From positions 3,286,001 through 3,350,000 of the forward strand of contig JALJCQ010000013.1 in the NCBI GenBank assembly GCA_023091665.1: DNA of 64,000 nucleotides. The letters are read 5' to 3'. The stretch is from Pythium myriotylum (taxonomy: Eukaryota; Oomycota; Peronosporomycetes; Pythiales; Pythiaceae). How positions within the stretch are numbered: position 1 is the first letter of the stretch; each line of letters opens with the position of its first letter. Shown in pieces: positions 58,618 to 64,000 of the stretch. The notes under the pieces are model-generated. The model did not search any database and had not been told where the DNA came from. It worked only from the letters and a program-made list of their open reading frames with translations. Made by a program: the position numbers and the translations under genes.

Positions 58618-59703
58618 ATGATGGCGCAGGCACGCGTAGGATTCTTCGAGAGCCTCAATCCGCTCGGCCTCCTCAAGGACGCCAAACAATTCACCGTTCA
58701 AGAATTCTTGCGAGACTTCTACACGAACCGCGGCCTTCATGACAAGCTCAAGGATGTCGACGCCTTGGTTGCTGCGTACGGCAAGGATCTGAACCAGCTA
58801 TACTCGCTTCTTGATAAAAAGTAAGTACTCGTGTTGTTAGTACTGCGATATGTCTCGACGTTGATCTTGCATGGCTCCAAGGTACGGAACGACTTACGCA
58901 AAGAACCCGCCACCTATCGTTGACTGCGTGATTCGCCCCTCCGAACCGGTAACGCCACAGAGCTCCAGCATCAGTTCTGCCGTTGCGAGTCCCCGCGCAG
59001 CATCTGCGAAGCCCGCGGTGAACAAGAGTAAGTACCTATAGTTTAGCGGGAGTAAGTGCCTCCGCTCACGCTCAGGTTGCGGTGGATTATTGTAGTTATC
59101 ATGCTCGGCAACTCTGGTGTGGGCAAAACTAACCTGCTGAGTCGTCTTAACAAGGGCGAGTTCAACGAAGAGTTCACGTCGACGATTGGTGTGGAGTTTC
59201 TCACGCACGTGACTCAAGTCGATGGAGTCGATGTGAAGGCACAGATCTGGGATACAGCCGGACAAGAGCGTTTCCACGCGATGATGGCAACCTACTATCG
59301 GAAGGCTGTTGGTGCGCTGCTAATCTTTGACGTCACGGATCGATCGAGTCTTCTTGGGGTTGAGAAGTGGCTTGACCAGCTCCTCAACGTCGCAGAACCT
59401 GGACTTCACGCCGTGCTCATCGGCAACAAGTGCGACATCCCGATCAGCCAACGGGCTGTGTCAACGGAGGAAGCTCAGCAGTTTGCCGCGGCTCACCACA
59501 TGTCGTACGTTGAGACATCAGCCAAGACGGGCCATAACGTCGAGCATGCTTTCCACTCGCTCATATCTTCCATCCATCGTACTCAACTCGCCGAAGCTGG
59601 TGTCCTACAGCAGCAGCAGCAGCGCGCGACGATCGACTTGAATGCACACCAGACGAATGCGTCGTCCTCATCGTCGTTCTTCAACGACTGCAAGCTCTTG
59701 TAA
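58618..59703 (+). CDS. Rab-like small GTPase with an N-terminal extra domain, three exons
   Basis: Exons 58618-58820, 58882-59027 and 59096-59703 join in frame into 318 residues (introns 61 and 68 nt). The Rab domain (about 115-290) has LGNSGVGKTN, TIGVEF (switch I), WDTAGQER (switch II), GNKCD and ETSAK, so nucleotide binding and hydrolysis residues are intact. The first 115 residues are unusual: a helical domain (VGFFESLNPLGLLKDAKQ, FLRDFYTNRGLHDKLKD, LVAAYGKDLNQLYSLLDKKYG) and a Ser/Pro linker. The C-terminus is CKLL, a CAAX box with final Leu (geranylgeranyl type), instead of the CC or CXC usual in Rab proteins. Likely membrane trafficking; Rab class uncertain. Confidence 0.85.
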
Positions 59704-59758
59704 GCCTCCATCAGCATATTTATGAACATTCATTTGTCCTTCATAAAACCAAACTACT

Positions 59759-60364
59759 TTAACGATCTTCTCCGAGCGTGCACTTGCCTGCCAGCGCAAG
59801 AAGCTCATCCAGCTTCTCGTATACTTCCTGTCCGTTCATGCGTTCCGAGGGTTTCGTCGAGCAGACTAGGTCGAGGTGGTCGAGCAGCATGCGCTTGGTC
59901 TCTTCGTACAGCTCCTGGAGCTGATTAAGCTGTTCCACCTCGTCATGGAGCACTGCCGCATAGTCTCTCTTAGTACCATCGTGTATGACAAAAGGATCCT
60001 CCATGCTATCTCCCTCTGTAGTTTCCACAAGTCGTGGCGTTGGTCGACGCCGCGCGCGTGGCTGGGTCAGAGGGCGAGCGGGCCCCGTCGGCCTCCTCAC
60101 TACGAATTCACGCAAATGACCATCGTGCTCAATTCGAGCTTCGCTCGTTTTCAGCTCGCGACGTAACGAGTGCATCTCGCCTTCGTCCATCAGCTGAGGC
60201 TTGTATGCGTCTGGATCCAACGGCGCCGAGTCTTCCTCTGCCACGAGCTTGGCCACCTCGTCGTCGAGCCACGAGTCCGCATCCTCTTCGTCGTGATCAA
60301 CATTTGATTCCTCAGCATTTCCCACGACCTCCGAGGCTCCGACGGCGTCTTCCGCTTGGTTCAT
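59759..60364 (-). CDS. Small acidic helical protein of unknown function
   Basis: A 201-residue protein, no family recognised. The N-terminal 60 residues are Asp/Glu-rich (ADSWLDDEVAKLVAEEDS), the middle is basic (RPLTQPRARRRPTPRL), and the C-terminal half is helical (HDEVEQLNQLQELYEETKRM). The gene is convergent with the Rab-like gene, with 55 bases between stop codons, and no introns are needed. Confidence 0.6.
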   Translation of the reverse strand: MNQAEDAVGASEVVGNAEESNVDHDEEDADSWLDDEVAKLVAEEDSAPLDPDAYKPQLMDEGEMHSLRRELKTSEARIEHDGHLREFVVRRPTGPARPLTQPRARRRPTPRLVETTEGDSMEDPFVIHDGTKRDYAAVLHDEVEQLNQLQELYEETKRMLLDHLDLVCSTKPSERMNGQEVYEKLDELLALAGKCTLGEDR

Positions 60365-60819
60365 CGCGATAACTGAAGCTCGGTCAAGAGACCGAGAGGT
60401 ATTAATGACCTGTCTGCGACGTGTGTGTGTGTGGTGGATTGTGTTGCCATGTAACTATCCTAATCCAGTGCCCACTCCCCACCTCTGTTAAAACCTGCGA
60501 CACGTAAATCCAATATACTATTTTACGATATTTACTAGATCGTCCAGGTGTCTGTCTCAAAATCCACTGAGTTAACACCACAGTTTCCGTTGATGGGTCT
60601 CCCACCCATGTAATCCTGTTAAATCCGATGCGTACTTACCCGTCCAGAACCGAACTTATGAGCAGCTACACCCGAGAGAAAGAGCAGCTCACTTGGTCGC
60701 TGTGTGAATGCGAGTGAGCGGCCGCCCCCCGACGCCCTCTCTTGGCGCCTTCGACTCAACGGCGTCACTTCCCAATCGACCGTGCGACCCCCGCAAGCAC
60801 CCGAGACCAGCGAGCCACG
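60365..60819. other. Intergenic region, divergent promoters
   Basis: About 450 bases, including a GTGTGTGTGTGTG stretch near 60420. No gene seen. The ISN1 frame runs upstream only through a TTG start. Confidence 0.45.
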
Positions 60820-62195
60820 ATGCTGAAAGAAGAAGATCCCATGATCGAGCTCATCCGCGACTGGATCATCAAGCCGCTCGACTTTTCCGGCGTGCATCTC
60901 CCGGTCATGAGCGTCTTCGACGTCGTGCAAAACATGATCGCCGACCACGTCGTGAACCCGGAGGACTCGAGTCTGCGCAAGATGCTGCCCAAGATCAACC
61001 GCATCTTCCTGCCGCTCGACCTCGTGCGCGCCGCGAAAGAGTACGACGAGCGCAAGCACTTGCTCGCGCGCAAGCGCGTGCCGCCGACGTTCAAGGAGAT
61101 CCGCCACATTCTCAACCTCGCGACTGTCAACGCGATCGCTGGCAAGCTCAAGCTCGTGACGTTCGATGCCGACGACACCATCTACGAGGACGGCGGCACG
61201 ATTAGCGCCAACTCAGGCATGGTCAAGGTCATCGTCGAGTTGTTGCGTCGCGGGCTCGTCGTGTCGCTAGTGACTGCGGCTGGATACCCCGGCAACCCGG
61301 GCAGGTACGAGCAGCGATTGCGAGGCATCCTCGATGCGCTCGAACGATGCACCAAGGAGGAGCGCGCGCGGTTCCTGGTCATGGGCGGCGAGTGCAACTA
61401 CCTCTTGGAGACGTACACCAAGGGCGAGGACGGGAAGATCTACTTGCGCGAGATCGACGGCAAGCTGTGGAAGGATGGCCGTGGCGTGCGATGGCAGGAG
61501 GAGCACATCACGGAGCTGCTGGATCTCGCCGAGAAGACTCTGCACGAGACGATCGCGGCACTCCACATGGAGGCCCAGGTGCTGCGGAAAGAGCGAGCGA
61601 TCGGCATCGTCAACACGACTAACAAGCGATACAACTACGAAGACCTTGAAGAGATCTGCCTCACGCTCCAGCACGAGCTCAAGAACTGCCAAGTGCCGTT
61701 CTGTGCGTTTAACGGCGGCAACGACGTCTGGGTCGACCTCGGCAACAAGGCGCTCGGCATCCAGGCGCTGCAAAAGTACGTCTTCCGCTTCCTGCCCAAG
61801 CACCTACAAGACACAGAGCTGGTACGTTACGATCGTCTCTCTTACCAGGAAAAAAGTAGCGGAGACTCACAATTGCGTTCTGACTGCAGACCAAGATCCA
61901 GGGCATGGAGTGTCTCCACGTGGGCGACCGCTTCACGCGCACGGGCAACGACACGCGCTCGCGCGACGCAGCCACGACTGTCTGGGTCTCGAACCCGAGC
62001 GAGACGATCTACATCATGAACAAGCTGCTCAAAGAGATCGACGAGGAGCGTGGGGCCCACTGGCGCCGGCCGTCCGAGCCGCCGAGCCTGAGCGAAGTCG
62101 AGCTCGAGGCCCAGGTCGAGGCTGCCATCCAGGCCGCCACGGAGGACTCGCTCCAGAAAGAGGCGCTCGAGCACCACCAGAACGGCCACGCCTGA
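60820..62195 (+). CDS. ISN1: IMP-specific 5'-nucleotidase (ISN1), two exons
   Basis: Exons 60820-61821 and 61890-62195 join in frame into 435 residues (68-nt intron). The HAD-type nucleophile motif is TFDADDTIYEDGG (DxDxT). Further ISN1-like blocks are FLPLDLVRAAKEYDERKH, VTAAGYPGNPGRYEQRL, VMGGECNYLLE, AFNGGNDVWVDLGNKALG and LHVGDRFTRTGNDTRSRD. The last carries the acidic HAD motif IV. The enzyme converts IMP to inosine and phosphate in purine salvage and breakdown. The C-terminal 60 residues are acidic and likely disordered. It is followed by the insertase gene after 190 bases. Confidence 0.92.
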
Positions 62196-62382
62196 GCCAA
62201 AAACAAACAAACAATAAAAAAAATAATCGAAATCAAATCTGTCCCCATCCCAATTATTATTTTAACGTCATTAATAAATCAATAACCCTTATTGAGCAAC
62301 TCACCCACACATCAACACGTGACAGGTTGCTGCATAAGAGTGCAACAGTGAGCGGATCCGCTCGTCGGGCCATTGGACAAAG

Positions 62383-63716
62383 ATGGCGCATGTCTGGTGC
62401 GGCGCGCGGCGCCTCGCGCGGCTCCAGGCCCGCGCGCTCGTCGCACTTTCCGGCCGCCACGCGATCGGCGGCGCGTCGTTCGCGCAGCATGCGCGGTTCT
62501 TCAGCGTCGACAGCGACAATGCGCCCGGAACGGCGTCGCTGCTGGACCAGATGCACGAGACTGCAGCCGTCGTGGTGCGCGACACGGATCTGCTGGGAGC
62601 TGCGAGCGCCGTCGCGAGCTCGGGTGCGTCCGAGGCCGCCAGCGGCAGCTCGCTGGCCGTCGTGCAGGCCGTGCAGACGCTGATTGAGAACGTGCACGTG
62701 ACCACGGGACTGCCATGGTGGGCCACGCTCGCAGCCACGGGCGTCGTGTTCCGCGCGGCCGTGTTCCCATTCTACCTCTACCAGATCAAGGCCACGCAGC
62801 GGTGGGTCGTGGCGATGTCTTGGGCTCGTTGACACTAAAACTGACATTGCCATTCGTGGACAAATTAGTCTCGTCCAGGCCAAATCCGACTTCATGAAGG
62901 TCATCTCGGCCTACCGCTTTGCGAGAACGTTCATCGTACGTGGTCTTGTCCTCATCTGGTGTGGAAGAGGGCTTTAGAGCTCATAACGGTGGCTGGCAGC
63001 CCAAGGGGAACTATGAAGAGCACCTCAAGGCCATGCTCCTCGGCAAGAAAGGCTACGAGGTACAGTGGCCGCGTGGTAGTTCACAAACCTCGTCTTTTGC
63101 TCACTTGCGACGGATGGCTGTGGCTGCGACAGCTTGTTCTTCGAAAGTACGACACGCGTCCCGTGCAGACCGTGCTGGGCTCGTTGGTCCACATCCCATT
63201 ATTCATCCTGGTCGCGTACAGTGCCCGCGATATGATCCGCTCTGGTAATTTCGCGGGACTTGAGACGGGCGGCTTTTGGCTCTGGACCAACCTCAAGGAG
63301 GTCGACGAGACGTATGCGCTGCCGTTCATCGCGTCCGGATCGGTGTTCCTGAATCTCGAGGTTCGATCTCGGCTCATCTAGTGTTCAGAAATACTTCGTG
63401 ACCAACGATTCTGATAACTCGATAGGTGTCTCGCCGCACGCGTAGCGGCTTCTGGTCGGATATGCTGCAGTACTTCCAGTTCGCGCCGATCCTCGCGCTG
63501 CCCATGATCGCAACACTGCCACAGGGAGTTTTTTTCTACTGGATCGCGTCTTCCTGGTCGTCGCTCGGCCAGACGCTGCTGATGCAAAATAATAGCTTCC
63601 GAAAGCGTGTAGGACTGCCACCGCGAGGTGACCTCGCCGAGGCGCCGACGGCACTGCCCCAGCTTACCAGTAGCAGCGATTCCGAGGCCGAGACGACGGT
63701 TCGTAAGAAAATCTAA
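62383..63716 (+). CDS. OXA1/YidC/COX18-type mitochondrial membrane insertase, five exons
   Basis: Exons 62383-62801, 62869-62935, 63000-63059, 63133-63360 and 63426-63716 join in frame into 354 residues (introns 64-73 nt). The N-terminus is rich in Arg/Ala (MAHVWCGARRLARLQARALVA), a mitochondrial presequence. Membrane parts: LPWWATLAATGVVFRAAVF (first conserved TM of YidC family), VLGSLVHIPLFILVAYSARD, then FAPILALPMIATLPQGVF and FYWIASSWSSLGQTLLM. Family members insert proteins into the inner mitochondrial membrane. OXA1 versus COX18 is not settled by eye. The exon 4 donor (GAG/GTTCGA) is non-canonical in its second half, and the third exon start could shift. Confidence 0.8.
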
Positions 63717-64000
63717 CCAAACGTGAGTACAGCAATAGAAGCCTGGTGTTTAGTCGCGAATGGAGTGCCACAACCCGTCAACTTGCGTTAGCCATTTGAT
63801 TGGTGACTACAGTATGTTGCTGCTGTGTGTGAACACGCTGCTCGAAGGCCACAGCGTTTCCGTGCCAAACTCTGATGTCATTGATGCTCTTCCCCGCACC
63901 TTTGAGTTAAATGGCGTTCAAGGTTGTCTCGACGTTTTCACTTGACTGAATTCACTGCATGGCTTGGTGTGCGATTTTACGGTCGTCTTCCCCTCAGTAA
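63717..64000. other. Right-edge intergenic segment
   Basis: The last 284 bases downstream of the insertase hold only a short frame (61 codons, 63760-63945) with no similarity. The next gene is outside the window. Confidence 0.4.

Noticed and set aside
1..64000. tRNA, rRNA, transposon, CRISPR or viral genes
   Set aside because: None recognised by eye; a tRNA scan would be needed to exclude single tRNA genes.

Overview
The window is a gene-dense nuclear segment of a stramenopile, most likely a peronosporalean oomycete (Phytophthora/Pythium relatives). Clues are the secreted Kazal protease inhibitors, the multi-TM/LRR protein family, ankyrin proteins built from WLV-type repeats, a flagellar dynein-regulatory-complex subunit (zoospores), compact GT-AG introns that are mostly 46-89 nt and often contain a CTRAC branch-point-like motif, and intergenic gaps of only tens to hundreds of bases. 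No viral, bacterial, transposon, rRNA or tRNA gene was recognised.

Left part (1-13.5 kb): a cut-off LRR-TM paralog at the edge (-), a Ca2+-type PPEF/PP7 phosphatase (-) whose four exons give a myristoylation-type N-terminus, the full LRR-TM paralog (+), one single-domain and one four-domain Kazal inhibitor (+), ALG8 glucosyltransferase (-), a small unknown ORF (-), an ERV/PDI fusion protein of the early secretory pathway (+), and an orphan membrane-tail protein (-).

Middle part (13.5-34.2 kb): secreted carboxylesterase, two tandem ankyrin genes, a second copy of the orphan protein, a secreted proline/threonine-rich repeat protein, DNA2 nuclease-helicase (rebuilt from two open frames), and an ANK-FN3-TBC Rab-GAP.

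Right part (34.2-64 kb): a 2,4-dienoyl-CoA reductase-like SDR, flagellar DRC9/IQCG, Elongator subunit ELP5, two unknown genes, two PX-domain paralogs flanking a cyclic-nucleotide-dependent kinase (also with a myristoylation-type start), an unconventional myosin, an ankyrin/U-box E3, a 1050-residue unknown, a Rab-like GTPase with an extra N-terminal domain and a CAAX tail, a small acidic protein, IMP-specific 5'-nucleotidase ISN1, and an OXA1/YidC-type mitochondrial insertase.

Most genes are ordinary housekeeping, trafficking and signalling genes. The accessory element lies in the duplicated families (LRR-TM, Kazal, orphan C-tail protein, ankyrin, PX), in the secreted repeat protein, and in several small DNA repeats. 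All exon joins were inferred by hand from frame, GT-AG borders and family similarity; none has transcript support here.
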